NCBI GenBank assembly: GCA_036407095.1
Contig: DASWZV010000085.1
Location: 62,001 to 126,000, forward strand
From: Gp6-AA40 sp036407095
Lineage (GTDB): Bacteria > Acidobacteriota > Vicinamibacteria > Vicinamibacterales > UBA2999
Length of the DNA: 64,000 nucleotides
Direction of reading: 5' to 3'
A program made the translations under genes and the position numbers. The first letter of the stretch is position 1. The number at the start of each line of letters is the position of its first letter. The notes beneath the pieces are model-generated. The model saw only the letters and a list, made by a program, of their open reading frames with translations, did no database searches and was not told where the DNA came from. Of the stretch, positions 1-8,608 are shown piece by piece.

Positions 1-2327
1 AGGTTGTGCCGGAAGAGGGCGCGCTTCGGCAGGATCTGGACGACCTCCTGCATCATCTTCACCGCCTCTTTCATCTTGCGCAGATGCGAATAGCACAACG
101 CGAGCTGACTATGGCCTCCGATGTCGCTCGGGTACTTTGCGACCAGTTCGCCGTACTCCTTGACGCACTGCTGATAGTCGCCGGTTGCCCAGTACGAATA
201 GCCGCGAATGCTGTAGCGTTCGCGCTCCGTCATTCCGCCGAGGTGCTTGAGCGCTTCATCTCGGTACTTCTGGTCTTGGTCCAGCTTGTTCTGGCTTCGC
301 GACGAGCTGGCTAACACGAGATATCCGATCCCGAAATTCGGGTCGAGTTTCACCGCAGCGGCGGCATTCCTCTCCGCTTCGGTGAAGTTGCTGTTCGCGG
401 CGGCTTCGAGCGCGGCCGCGTAATAGCGGGCCACGTCGAGCGATGTCGCGGAGAGCGTCTCCATACCCAGACGCGCATCGGTGTGCGAGGTGTCGTCGCC
501 CAGCCCCTCCCTGATTCGGCCCATCAGGCCGGTCGCGACTTCGATCACCTGATTCTTCCCGGCGGCCCGGCCCTGCGCGCTCGCGATGACCTCTGTCGCT
601 CTGGCGGGCAGTGCCTTGACGGAGATCTTGTAGCCGTTGCCATCGGGGTCGATCGAGCCTGCGAGCACGACGCGAAGGCCCTGCTTCATTGCAATCTGTC
701 GCGCGGCGGCTTCATCGAGTTGTCCTGAGGGGCGCTCGCCGAAACCGCCCAACCCGTTGCGGTCGTACGCCGTGATGAACGGAGCGACCATCAGCGCACG
801 CCGCAGCATCGGTTCCAGCGTGTGATCGAATGCCGGGTCCTTCGTATTGTTCTGCAGGTCGGCGATGATGAGCGAGATCGGCTCGCGAACCGGTGGCGGA
901 ATGAACTGCCGCTGATACCACCACACGCCCACCGTGATGGCGAGCAGTGCTGCGATCACGGCCGCGACGATCGGCAGCCGCACGACCCGCTTGATCGGAA
1001 TGAGCTGCCCGTTCTCGTCCAGCTGTTCCAGCGCCGTAGCGAGCTCGGCGGAGGTCTGAAAGCGCTTGTCCGGATCGGGCTCGAGACATTTCGCAATCAC
1101 CTGCTCGATCGGCTTTGGAATCGTTGGATCGAGGGTCTGCGCCAGCGGAAACGGCTGGTCGATTCGGGCTTTCAGCTCCTCGATGGCGCTGGCCGCGTGG
1201 CTGTGGCGCTTCCCGAGCAGCATGTCGAGGAAAATCAGTCCGAGCGCGTAGATGTCGGCGCGCTGATCGACATGGAGGCCTTTGGCCTGCTCCGGTGCCA
1301 TGTACTGGACCGTGCCGAGGATCGTGCCCACCAGCGTCTTTGCCTGTGCCGACTTCAGCGAATCCATCGCCTCGCCCGGAGCGAGATGCGGCGACTTGTC
1401 GGTCGGCAGCTGATTCGAGCGCGCGATCCCGAAGTCCATGATGACCGCGCGTTCCTTGAGCACCATGATGTTCGCGGGTTTCAGATCGCGATGCACGATG
1501 CCCTGTTCGTGCGCAGCGGTGAGGCCGTCGGCGACGTCGCGGATGATGCCGAGCGCGGCCGCCACCGACATCTTGCCATGCTCTCTCAACACGGTCGCCA
1601 GATCCGAGCCTTCCAGATACGGCATCGTGATGTACTTGATGCCGTCGATCTCGCCGAGATCGTGAATGCGGACGACGTTCTTGTGCGTGACCTGGCGAGC
1701 GAGCACGAGCTCCTGCTTGAAGCGCCGCTCCATTTCCCGTGCGGCTGCAGGGTCCGCCGTCGACTCCGGACGGATCACTTTCAAGGCGACCGCCATCCCG
1801 AGCTCGGCATCCCACGCATGGTAGACCGCGCCCATTCCGCCGATGCCGAGCACCCGGATGATGTGGTAGCGATGACCGAATGCCTGCCCGACCTCGAGCG
1901 GCCCGGTGTCGTCGCTCTTCCGCGCACTGCTTCGCACCCCGGGTTGGGTGCGCGGTGTCGGAGCCTTGGACGGCGCGGCCTCGACGAATCGCGTCTCGTC
2001 CGAATCGGTCGAGGGCGATGGGGTAGATCCTCCCGACAGCCTGGTGGTATCCGGATCGACGAAGTGCGTGACGTCCTGATCGACGAAGCGTGTCACATCC
2101 GGATCGGAATCATCGGATGCTGCGACTTGGGCGGTTCCCAGCCGAGTGACATCGGGGTCGACCAGCTGCGCGTTGGGGTCATGGAAGATCGTCTCGTCGG
2201 AATCCGGCGAGACCGGCGGAGGCGTCAGGACGCCGGCCGCCACCTGCCGCTGCGCCACCACGCGACTACACGCGTAGCACTGGTCGGCAGTTGCCGAAAG
2301 CGTGGCGCCGCAGTGGGGGCAGGTCAC
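1..2327 (-). CDS. Membrane Ser/Thr protein kinase with N-terminal zinc ribbon and C-terminal TPR region (3' end outside window)
   Basis: Pkn-type kinase of at least 775 aa; its C-terminus runs off the left edge. A GTG start at 2327 gives an N-terminus VTCPHCGA with a second Cys pair (CYAC), a typical zinc ribbon. A linker of about 130 aa carries repeated acidic/Thr motifs (DPDVTR, VTRFVD, VTHFVD, ETRFVE). The kinase domain shows the Gly-rich loop (GIGGMG), ALKVI, catalytic HRDLKPANIM, DFG, and an APEQ motif after a long activation segment. One transmembrane helix follows (VRLPIVAAVIAALLAITVGV), then an extracytoplasmic region with TPR-like helices. The Thr-rich linker could hold autophosphorylation/FHA sites (inference). 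Substrates are unknown. Confidence 0.9.
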   Translation of the reverse strand, partial: MTCPHCGATLSATADQCYACSRVVAQRQVAAGVLTPPPVSPDSDETIFHDPNAQLVDPDVTRLGTAQVAASDDSDPDVTRFVDQDVTHFVDPDTTRLSGGSTPSPSTDSDETRFVEAAPSKAPTPRTQPGVRSSARKSDDTGPLEVGQAFGHRYHIIRVLGIGGMGAVYHAWDAELGMAVALKVIRPESTADPAAAREMERRFKQELVLARQVTHKNVVRIHDLGEIDGIKYITMPYLEGSDLATVLREHGKMSVAAALGIIRDVADGLTAAHEQGIVHRDLKPANIMVLKERAVIMDFGIARSNQLPTDKSPHLAPGEAMDSLKSAQAKTLVGTILGTVQYMAPEQAKGLHVDQRADIYALGLIFLDMLLGKRHSHAASAIEELKARIDQPFPLAQTLDPTIPKPIEQVIAKCLEPDPDKRFQTSAELATALEQLDENGQLIPIKRVVRLPIVAAVIAALLAITVGVWWYQRQFIPPPVREPISLIIADLQNNTKDPAFDHTLEPMLRRALMVAPFITAYDRNGLGGFGERPSGQLDEAAARQIAMKQGLRVVLAGSIDPDGNGYKISVKALPARATEVIASAQGRAAGKNQVIEVATGLMGRIREGLGDDTSHTDARLGMETLSATSLDVARYYAAALEAAANSNFTEAERNAAAAVKLDPNFGIGYLVLASSSRSQNKLDQDQKYRDEALKHLGGMTERERYSIRGYSYWATGDYQQCVKEYGELVAKYPSDIGGHSQLALCYSHLRKMKEAVKMMQEVVQILPKRALFRHN

Positions 2328-2560
2328 CTGTAAATCCGGGCTGACCGCATACACGCCAACAGCGGCAGCGCAAAAATTGTGTGCAAACTCGAATTATCCG
2401 CGCTTCATCACACAGGGACAAGACAAAACGCCCCTGTACAGGTCCGCACGAATGACCCTGTACTTGCAAAACGCCGTGTGTCCGTGGAACGAACGCGTGC
2501 CTGTGATCGGGGCATCGGGGCGGCAGCCAGCCTGCCCGTCAGGTCACGATATTGCGTGGG

Positions 2561-3319
2561 CTAACGGGCCGAGCAGGGCTTGGGATTCCAGCCCGCGGCG
2601 CCTGGAAGCTTCTTGAAGTCGGAACTGGTCAAGTAGGGCCGCGTGAAGTAGACAGGGTCCTCGACCCTGGTCGTCACCGTCAACCATCCGTCGCCGTTGG
2701 GCAGCGTGTTGACGTCGAAGAACTCCGTTATGGTGGCAGCCTTGCTGTAGGGGGCCCCGTTCCGGCGCACGTATCCGGGCCGGAGGTTGGTGGTCACGAC
2801 TTTCAAGCTGCCGCGACGCGGCGTGCCGCGCCCTGGTGCGTACTGCCACATCGCAACGGAATAGCCTTGCCAACTCGATTCTCCCGCCGCCGACGCCGCC
2901 CCGAAATGCAGCAGGCGGGTCTGCGTACCTGCATCGGTGTCGATGCGGAGCGTGTTCGCATCTTCCCACGTCACATGCAGCCGCGTCGGCATCCGCATGA
3001 TGTTGCCGGCGCCGTAGGCACGACACTGCTCGCCGGCCGCTTCGTCGCGCGCCGGATCCCAGCTGTCTCCGATCTTTCGGCCTTCGGCGTTGAGCGGCAG
3101 CGTTTCGTAGACGCCCTTGATCGGGGTCACCATCCGGAATTTCCAGTCCTCGGTGATCACCGAGACCCAGTAGCCGGTGAGATCGATGGCAGCGCTCTCG
3201 CGGGGCGCAGCCGGCGGTCCGCCGCGGCCGCCACGCTGTGCATCGACCGCGATCGTCGAAAGCACGATCGCGGCGAGTGCCAAGCTTCTAGTGGACCGTA
3301 TCAACTGGAAGAGTACCAT
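2561..3319 (-). CDS. Secreted hypothetical protein (252 aa)
   Basis: N-terminal signal peptide (IRSTRSLALAAIVLSTIAVDAQ) followed by a Gly/Arg/Pro-rich stretch. The mature part contains LTGYWVS, then a beta-rich domain with LKVVTTNLRPGYVRRNGAPYS, ITEFF and VEDPVYF motifs. The same order of motifs (LKITTTHLKDGYLKRGG, MTEYLTR, VDDPVYQ) occurs in the N-terminal half of the neighbouring 648-aa protein, so the two share a domain. Function is not recognised; such proteins are common in Acidobacteriota secretomes. It lies downstream of, and in the same direction as, the 3439-5780 pair, from which a small repeat separates it. Confidence 0.75.
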   Translation of the reverse strand: MVLFQLIRSTRSLALAAIVLSTIAVDAQRGGRGGPPAAPRESAAIDLTGYWVSVITEDWKFRMVTPIKGVYETLPLNAEGRKIGDSWDPARDEAAGEQCRAYGAGNIMRMPTRLHVTWEDANTLRIDTDAGTQTRLLHFGAASAAGESSWQGYSVAMWQYAPGRGTPRRGSLKVVTTNLRPGYVRRNGAPYSKAATITEFFDVNTLPNGDGWLTVTTRVEDPVYFTRPYLTSSDFKKLPGAAGWNPKPCSAR

Positions 3320-3344
3320 TCACAACCAGCCTCGACGGAGATCT

Positions 3345-3440
3345 GCGGCCGCGACAACGCCCCTCGACTCCGCTCGGGGCGTCCTGAGCGAGAGTCGAAG
3401 GACGGAGCGGCCGGTCCCGATTCGGGAAGGACACGCCACT
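3345..3440. repeat. Short intergenic palindromic repeat
   Basis: The 119-bp gap between the two minus-strand genes carries CCCCTCGACTCCGCTCGGGG followed by CGTCCTGAGCGAGAGTCGAAGGACG. Both parts are hairpin-forming and complementary to each other (CTCGACTC/GAGTCGA, CGTCCT/AGGACG). This matches the general type of dispersed intergenic repeat seen in many high-GC genomes. Its role (mRNA processing or termination) is unknown. Confidence 0.55.
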
Positions 3441-3834
3441 AGTCAACCGCCTCACCTGATTTCGAGCCCCAGGTAAAGCCATCGAGCGGGCGCTTCAGCG
3501 TCACCATCAAGGCTCTGAACTCGCCCGGCACGCGTGAAGGCCGTCCGACGACGATGACCTGATCGCCGACCTTGAGCGACTCGCGGTTCACGCCTGCGGT
3601 GGCGAGCTGCGCCGTGCCGCTCCATTCGATCGACCATCGCTGCTGCACACCGTCCTGATCGGGTGCCTGCACGGTGACGAACGAATGCGGATTGCGATAG
3701 GAGAACTGGAGAATCTTTCCTTCGAGCTTGATCTCCTTGCTCGTGTCGTAGGTCGCGCCGTAGGAATGGTGAGCGTATGTCGCGGTGCCCGCTGCACACA
3801 CCGCGATCGCCATGATGGAGACCAGTACGCGCAT
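3439..3834 (-). CDS. Small secreted DUF6152-like protein (131 aa)
   Basis: Signal peptide MRVLVSIMAIAVCAAGTATYA precedes the AHHSYGATYDTSKEIKLEGKI motif typical of the DUF6152-type family: a single beta-rich domain with HHS after the cleavage site and IQF(S/T)YRNPHSFV. Later motifs are WSIEWSG, LKVGDQVIVVGRPSR and LMVTLKRPLDGF. The ATG overlaps the TGA of the upstream 648-aa gene (TGATG), so the two are translationally coupled. A second family member lies at 9256. The role is unknown; the fold suggests an OB-like ligand-binding protein (inference). Confidence 0.8.
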   Translation of the reverse strand: MRVLVSIMAIAVCAAGTATYAHHSYGATYDTSKEIKLEGKILQFSYRNPHSFVTVQAPDQDGVQQRWSIEWSGTAQLATAGVNRESLKVGDQVIVVGRPSRVPGEFRALMVTLKRPLDGFTWGSKSGEAVD

Positions 3835-5780
3835 CACTTCTTCTCCTGAAGGCTCTTGTACACCGCTTCGACGAACATGTCCGTCGTCCACGGCCCGGTC
3901 ATCGAGCCGTAACGGCCATCGAAATCCAGCGTGGGGCGCGAAGCTTTGACCTGCTCGAGCGTCATTCCCTTCTTGATCGAGTCTCGCACACGATCGCGAA
4001 TCATCGTGAGCATGTTGCGGTACGAGGCGACATCCGCCGTGTCCGAGAGCCGCCCGCGGCCGGGAATGACCCACGTGCCCCCCTGGCCGCGATTCTCCGC
4101 AACGGCCAGATCCAGGATGTGATTGAGCCCGTTGATGACGCCCTGGATCGAGCCGCCCTTGTCGAGATCGATGACCGGGTAACTCACGGTCGAGAAGATG
4201 TTCCCGGCGCTGATGACCTCGGAGTGCCGGAAGTACACGAAGCTGTCGCCGTCGGTGTTTGCGGCCGGCGCGCCGTAGACGATCACCGCCTCGCCGTTGA
4301 AATACTCCGGCAGCTTGTGGAACTCATCGAAGTACGTGTCGGTGGGCCATGCGCCGGCGGGCATGGCCGGAATCTTTCCGGCCGGAGCGCTCACCCGGTT
4401 GAGCACGTTTTCGTGCGCGATGATCGACGCGTGGGCGCCCACGCTCGTCGTCGCGCCCCCGAAGCCTCCGCCACGTGGGAAGAATCCTGATGACGCCAGC
4501 TTCTCGTTGCCGCCGACGTGCTCGGGCGCCGCGCTCGTGTTGATGATATAGCGCAGCGGCCGCGGGGGCGCGGGCGAGCTGATCACTGCGTTGAAGTACG
4601 GACTCGCCCAACCCCACGCGCCGGGACAGTTCGCGCCCGAACAGGTGTTGGCGATCGCGGGCGAGGCGACCATGCTTCCGAGCTGCTTGATCGTTGCGAT
4701 GATCTTGTCGGTCATCTGCGCCGCGCCGGTGTCGACGAGCAGGATGCCTTCGTTGCCGATCGACACGGCGAGGTTGATACCGTCGGCGACGAGCATGTAG
4801 AGGTTGCCCTGGACGGGAAGGACGTGGACCTCGCCATCGCGCGGGCTCTGCTCGGCGATCGCTTTGTCGACGACGACCGTCGACTTCGATGCCGGCACGC
4901 GCAGTGACGAAGCGCTCGCCGGCGATGTGAGGACGCTCAAGTACTCGGGATAGAGCGTCTTCACGCCACCGCGTGTCGGTTCGACCGGGATCCAGTTCTC
5001 CGCCTTCAGCCATTCGGTGAGCGCGGTGTTCTGACCTGGGAGGAAATGCGGCACCCAGTGGCGATCGGACCCGCCGTTCTCGGCAAACGACGACGCATTG
5101 CAGGTTTCCGTGGCGGTCGTCGCCGTCGGGTCGTAGACGTAGGTCGTCGACTGCACGAACGGTTCGTCCTGATAGACCGGATCGTCGACGACAGTGACGA
5201 TCGTGAGGATGTCGTCGTGGCGGGTGAGGTACTCGGTCATCGAGTAGATGTCACTCGTCTGCGGCCCGCCTCGCTTCAGGTATCCGTCCTTGAGATGCGT
5301 CGTCGTGATCTTGAGGGTGTTGCCAATCCACTCGCCGGTGGAAAAGCCGGTCCAGCTGTGCGGCGCCCACGCGGGCGGATGCGGACGTCCGTCCATGAAG
5401 ACCGGACGGTCGAGCGAGCGCATGAACTGAATGTGATAGACCGCGACCTCGCGCGTCAGCGGATCCTGTTCCTTGAGGATGCGCGCACCACCGAGGCCGC
5501 GCCACTGGTGCGGCGCGGAGTGTGGACGGCACTGATACTCCGGTGTGCCCCAGATCGACTCGGCGCTGGTGTCGGCCCGCATCCGTCCCGCGTCGTTGAA
5601 CGGGATGCCGAGGTAGTCGCCGAGCGGCGGTTGCCCGAGCGCGCCGAGCGCCCCGGCTTCCTCGTCGTTCTCGAGGCGCCATTCGCCGGCGATGTCGGGC
5701 GGCGTCGCGGGCCGGGCAGGCTGCGCGAATGCGGCGGTGGCGACGAGCATCGCCGCCACGAACAACAGGCCCTTTTTCAC
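3834..5780 (-). CDS. Secreted two-domain protein with degenerate metallo-beta-lactamase fold (648 aa)
   Basis: A GTG at 5780 gives a clean signal peptide (VKKGLLFVAAMLVATAAFAQ); longer starts run into the upstream repeat. The first ~300 residues contain IAGEW, GIPFNDAGR, LKITTTHLKDGYLKRGG and VVDDPVYQ and match the 252-aa secreted neighbour. The C-terminal half reads as an MBL fold (LAVSIGNEGILLVDTGAAQMTD, then IINTSAAPEHVGGNE). The usual THxHxDHxGG is reduced to the last His (APEHVGG), so classical dinuclear zinc hydrolysis is doubtful. The gene is coupled to the small DUF6152-like gene downstream. It may be a structural or binding derivative of the cyclase/hydrolase family (inference). Confidence 0.75.
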   Translation of the reverse strand: MKKGLLFVAAMLVATAAFAQPARPATPPDIAGEWRLENDEEAGALGALGQPPLGDYLGIPFNDAGRMRADTSAESIWGTPEYQCRPHSAPHQWRGLGGARILKEQDPLTREVAVYHIQFMRSLDRPVFMDGRPHPPAWAPHSWTGFSTGEWIGNTLKITTTHLKDGYLKRGGPQTSDIYSMTEYLTRHDDILTIVTVVDDPVYQDEPFVQSTTYVYDPTATTATETCNASSFAENGGSDRHWVPHFLPGQNTALTEWLKAENWIPVEPTRGGVKTLYPEYLSVLTSPASASSLRVPASKSTVVVDKAIAEQSPRDGEVHVLPVQGNLYMLVADGINLAVSIGNEGILLVDTGAAQMTDKIIATIKQLGSMVASPAIANTCSGANCPGAWGWASPYFNAVISSPAPPRPLRYIINTSAAPEHVGGNEKLASSGFFPRGGGFGGATTSVGAHASIIAHENVLNRVSAPAGKIPAMPAGAWPTDTYFDEFHKLPEYFNGEAVIVYGAPAANTDGDSFVYFRHSEVISAGNIFSTVSYPVIDLDKGGSIQGVINGLNHILDLAVAENRGQGGTWVIPGRGRLSDTADVASYRNMLTMIRDRVRDSIKKGMTLEQVKASRPTLDFDGRYGSMTGPWTTDMFVEAVYKSLQEKK

Positions 5781-5830
5781 GATGCGAATTATGGCTCCGT
5801 TCTGGGCGCTGCTCAAAGCCTGTCCCGGGG

Positions 5831-6112
5831 CGGAGGAAGCTGAGCACGCGGAGAAAAGCATTCACGCAGAGCACGCAGAGGGGCAGAGATCGCGGAGGCG
5901 ACGCGTGGTCGCCGGCCTCCGGCCGGCGGATGGATCGAGAGGAAACGAAGAAAACGAGCGCCCTCCAACCCAGCCGGCGTTCGTTTTCTTCGTTTCCTCT
6001 CGGTCCACTCGCGCGAAGCGCGAGCCACGCGTCGCCGCAGCCCCTCGCGATCTCCGCGCCTCCGCGTGCTCTGCGTGAACGCTCTTCCCTGCGCCCTCTG
6101 CTTCCTCCGCGC
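5831..6112. repeat. 282-bp imperfect palindrome (intergenic repeat)
   Basis: Between 5781 and 6180 there is no gene. Two arms of about 130 bp (5831-5962 and 5979-6112) are inverted copies. Shared blocks, read on opposite strands, are CGGAGGAAGC, TTCACGCAGAGCACGC, CGACGCGTGG and GAGAGGAAACGAAGAAAACG. Each arm also has its own small hairpin (GCCGGCCTCCGGCCGGC; CTCGCGCTTCGCGCGAG), and these differ while their position is kept. It is a long cruciform/stem-loop element of the 'CTCTGCGTG' repeat type common in soil bacteria. Confidence 0.8.
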
Positions 6113-6180
6113 CAGCGTAGATGAGCGATAATCAACGCCGCCCTGGGCCCGTGATGCCCGGGAATCATTGAGGCCACTGC

Positions 6181-7428
6181 GTGAACACTCCATCTTTTCG
6201 TTTCAAGATCTTCGTCACCGCGCTCGCGTTGTGTACGGCTGCCGCATCGCGCGTTGGCTTCGGGCAGCAGAAGGTGCCGTTTGCCGGCGGCATCCCGGTT
6301 GCTCCACTGGGACTTGCCAACAAACCGCTTCCGCACATGCCGGTCGTCTACGACACGGCAGAGGGACAGAAGATCCGCGTCGTCGCGGTGACGCGCGAGC
6401 TCGAATTCCCCTGGAGCTTTGCGTTCCTTCCCGACGGCACCATGCTCGTTACCGAGCGAGCGGGCCGTCTGCGTGTGATTCGCAACGGCAAGCTCGATCC
6501 GAAGCCGGTGGCCGGCGGACCTGCGTCGTACTGGACCGGTGAGTCTGGTCTTCCGGGTGCCGTGCACGGTTACATGGACGTCGCGCTCCACCCGAAATTC
6601 GCCGAGAACAAACTCGTGTATCTGAGTTACACCAAGCCGCTCGACGAGAAGCGTCGAACGGTCGCAATCGCGCGCGGGAAGTTCGACGGTCAGGCACTGA
6701 CTGAGGTGAAGGACATCTGGGTCGCGCCCAACGCCGGTACGACCAAGATCGCCTTTGCCAAGGACGGCACGCTGCTCGTCACGACGACCGCTGGCCCAGG
6801 CGACCCCAACGATCCGCAGAATCCCAACACGCTCGGAGGCAAGGTGCTGCGGTTCAACGACGATGGGAGCATCCCGAAAGACAACCCGTTCGTGGGGAAG
6901 CAGGGCGCACGGCCGGAGGTCTTCACACTCGGCCATCGCAGCGCCCTCGGCCTCGCGCTCAATCCGGTTACCGGGGAGATGTGGCTCAACGAGAACGGAC
7001 CGAACGGCGGCGACGAGATCAACATTCTCAAGTCGGGCGCCAACTACGGCTGGCCGATCGTGAGCTACGGACGGCAGTATCCGGGGCCGTGGCAGAACGC
7101 GCAGTTCTGGAAGGAAGGCTTCGAGTACCCGATCGTGTACTGGACGCCATCGATTGCCGTATCGGGCATGGCGTTCTACACCGGCGACAAGCTGCCGAAG
7201 TGGAAGGGCGACGTCTTCGTCGGATCGCTGCGCACCGGTGAGATTCCAGGCACAGGGCATCTCGAACGGATTCTCTTCAACGAGAAGTGGGAGGAGCTCC
7301 GTCGCGAGTCGCTGCTCGTAGACCTGCGTCAACGCATCCGCGACGTGAGACAGGGACCCGACGGGTTGCTCTACGTGATCACCGATCAGAAGGAAGGGGC
7401 GGTGCTGCGGATAGAGCCAGGGCAATAG
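6181..7428 (+). CDS. PQQ-dependent sugar dehydrogenase-like (GSDH family), secreted
   Basis: Soluble aldose sugar dehydrogenase family (YliI-like six-blade beta-propeller), 415 aa including a signal peptide. Family motifs visible: LEFPWSFAFLPDGTMLVTERAGRLRVI at the N-terminus, YMDVALHPKFAENKLVYLSYT (conserved His-Pro), LGGKVLRFNDDG, TLGHRSALGLALNP, NENGPNGGDEINIL and YGWPIVSYG. It is predicted to oxidise aldoses in the periplasm with PQQ. The GTG start follows GAGG seven nucleotides upstream, just beyond the palindromic repeat. The gene stands alone and converges on the YbaK-like gene across a repeat array. Confidence 0.88.
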   Translation: MNTPSFRFKIFVTALALCTAAASRVGFGQQKVPFAGGIPVAPLGLANKPLPHMPVVYDTAEGQKIRVVAVTRELEFPWSFAFLPDGTMLVTERAGRLRVIRNGKLDPKPVAGGPASYWTGESGLPGAVHGYMDVALHPKFAENKLVYLSYTKPLDEKRRTVAIARGKFDGQALTEVKDIWVAPNAGTTKIAFAKDGTLLVTTTAGPGDPNDPQNPNTLGGKVLRFNDDGSIPKDNPFVGKQGARPEVFTLGHRSALGLALNPVTGEMWLNENGPNGGDEINILKSGANYGWPIVSYGRQYPGPWQNAQFWKEGFEYPIVYWTPSIAVSGMAFYTGDKLPKWKGDVFVGSLRTGEIPGTGHLERILFNEKWEELRRESLLVDLRQRIRDVRQGPDGLLYVITDQKEGAVLRIEPGQ

Positions 7429-7435
7429 ACACTGG

Positions 7436-7598
7436 CTCTGACGATAGTCGGTGCGATCCCACTGACGCATGTCGGTGCGATCTTGCTTCGACGCGTCGAA
7501 GAAGGATCGCACCAACCTGCGATAGAAGGATTGCACCGACAGGCGTCAGAGCGATCGCACCGACTATCGTGAGCAGGATCGCACCAACAACCGTCAGT
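7436..7598. repeat. GATCGCACCGAC repeat array A
   Basis: Units of 23-24 bp built on GTCGGTGCGATC (two copies, plus orientation), then a central palindrome TTCGACGCGTCGAA, then four copies in the opposite orientation (GATCGCACCGAC with variants GATCGCACCAAC and GATTGCACCGAC), each followed by a variable 11-12-bp spacer of CGTCAG type. The array separates two convergent genes. The stop codon of the YbaK-like gene (7594) lies inside the last unit. Confidence 0.85.
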
Positions 7599-8076
7599 GT
7601 TCCATCGGCCCCTTCCGTCCAAAGTCGCCTACCGCCGGCTGCACGACTCTGGCGAAATCGAGGTAGTTGACCTTCACGGCGTCGCTGTGCGATCCACCGT
7701 CGAAGACGATGTCGTGACCGCCCGTCAGATTCCGGTCGACGAATACCGGCTGCCCGTATAGAGGGCCGAGCGGCGGCATGGCACCGAGCTCGCATTCGGG
7801 ATAGAGCGGTTCGAATTCGCGTTCCTGGGCGAGTCGAAGCTCCCGGGCTCCGATGATCTCGCGCAGGCGGTTCAGATCGACGAGCGACGAGGCTGGCACG
7901 ACGGCGAGAATCGGACGGCCGTCGGCGAGGCACGCGACGGTCTTCGCCCACTGACTGCCGGGCACATGTGCGAGAGCCGCTTCTTCCTGCGCGGTATACG
8001 CGCGTTGATGCGTCACCACTGCGTACTTGATGTGCTGATCGCTCAAGAAGCGTTCGACGGAGCGTGGAATGGCCAT
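7594..8076 (-). CDS. YbaK/EbsC-type aminoacyl-tRNA deacylase
   Basis: 160-aa protein of the YbaK/ProX family, which hydrolyses mischarged aminoacyl-tRNA in trans. Motifs: VTHQRAYTAQEEAALAHVPGSQWAKTVACLAD (conserved Lys of AKT), IGARELRLA, LGAMPPLGPLYGQPVFVDR, and HDIVFDGGSHSDAVKVNYLDF. Length fits a stand-alone domain. It is divergent from the receiver-like gene at 8142 (65-bp shared upstream region). The last codons and stop overlap the repeat array, so the C-terminus has been set by repeat invasion. Confidence 0.88.
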   Translation of the reverse strand: MAIPRSVERFLSDQHIKYAVVTHQRAYTAQEEAALAHVPGSQWAKTVACLADGRPILAVVPASSLVDLNRLREIIGARELRLAQEREFEPLYPECELGAMPPLGPLYGQPVFVDRNLTGGHDIVFDGGSHSDAVKVNYLDFARVVQPAVGDFGRKGPMEH

Positions 8077-8141
8077 GGCTGCTCTCCCCCTTCTTCATCG
8101 TACGTCGGCGCCGCGTCTCTCGAAGCTGATCTGGAGATCCC

Positions 8142-8537
8142 ATGGATGCGAAGCCGCCTGATGTGGTGCTGCTCGGCTCGGAGCGGCTGGATCGAGCGCT
8201 CCTGCGCGCGCAGCTGATCGAAGAGGGATGGGACGTGGTGGCGATCGAGAGGTGGCCGATGCCGAGGCTCTACCGGCGATCCGATATGAGGCCGCGCGCG
8301 ATGGTCATCGACGTTCGCGGCCTGCCAGAGCCTCGTGCGGTGCTGGACGAGGTGCGCGTCGTGCTGCCGCCCGAGCGCATCCTCGTGCTCATGGCGCTCG
8401 GCTCGATATCCGAGGACGAAGTGAGAGATCAGGGCTTCAGAGTCATCCAACGCCCGGCAACCGTGGGCGATGTCGTCGCAGCCGTATCGGCGATCCTGCG
8501 CACCGACAAGCGTCAGGATCGCACCGACACGCGTTAG
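8142..8537 (+). CDS. Receiver-like (pseudo-receiver) protein, 131 aa
   Basis: The pattern is of a CheY-like fold: PDVVLLGSERLDRALLRAQLIEEGWDVVAIE, then RAMVIDVRGLPEP with one Asp where the phosphoacceptor would be, then ILVLMALGSISEDEV, and RVIQRPATVGDVVAAVSAIL as the last strand/helix. The acidic pair normally found after strand 1 is missing and the position of the conserved Lys is RP, so phosphorylation is uncertain. The C-terminal residues TDKRQDRTDTR are encoded by the GATCGCACCGAC repeat. There is no output domain and function is unknown. Confidence 0.6.
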   Translation: MDAKPPDVVLLGSERLDRALLRAQLIEEGWDVVAIERWPMPRLYRRSDMRPRAMVIDVRGLPEPRAVLDEVRVVLPPERILVLMALGSISEDEVRDQGFRVIQRPATVGDVVAAVSAILRTDKRQDRTDTR

Positions 8538-8588
8538 AACGATCGCACCGACCCGCGTCAGCAGGATCGCCCTGATACCCGTTAGAGA
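8506..8588. repeat. GATCGCACCGAC repeat array B
   Basis: Three consecutive units, all in one orientation: GATCGCACCGACACGCGTTAG, GATCGCACCGACCCGCGTCAG and a degenerate GATCGCCCTGATACCCGTTAG. The array starts inside the 3' end of the receiver-like gene and fills the gap before the next gene, whose start lies about 20 bp further on. Unlike the other three clusters it has no inverted arm. Confidence 0.85.
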
Positions 8589-8608
8589 TCTCGCATACCA
8601 TTTGGGTC

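Noticed and set aside
822..2333. A 503-codon open frame on the plus strand opposite the Ser/Thr kinase
   Set aside because: Arg/His/Asp-rich translation without domains, antisense to a clear kinase with all catalytic motifs; a by-product of high GC.
5251..7536. A 761-codon minus-strand open frame across the palindrome and the sugar dehydrogenase
   Set aside because: It runs antisense to a recognisable dehydrogenase and through repeat DNA; the sequence has no family motifs.
8142..8537. Functional response regulator
   Set aside because: No acidic pair after strand 1 and no conserved switch Lys; kept only as receiver-like.
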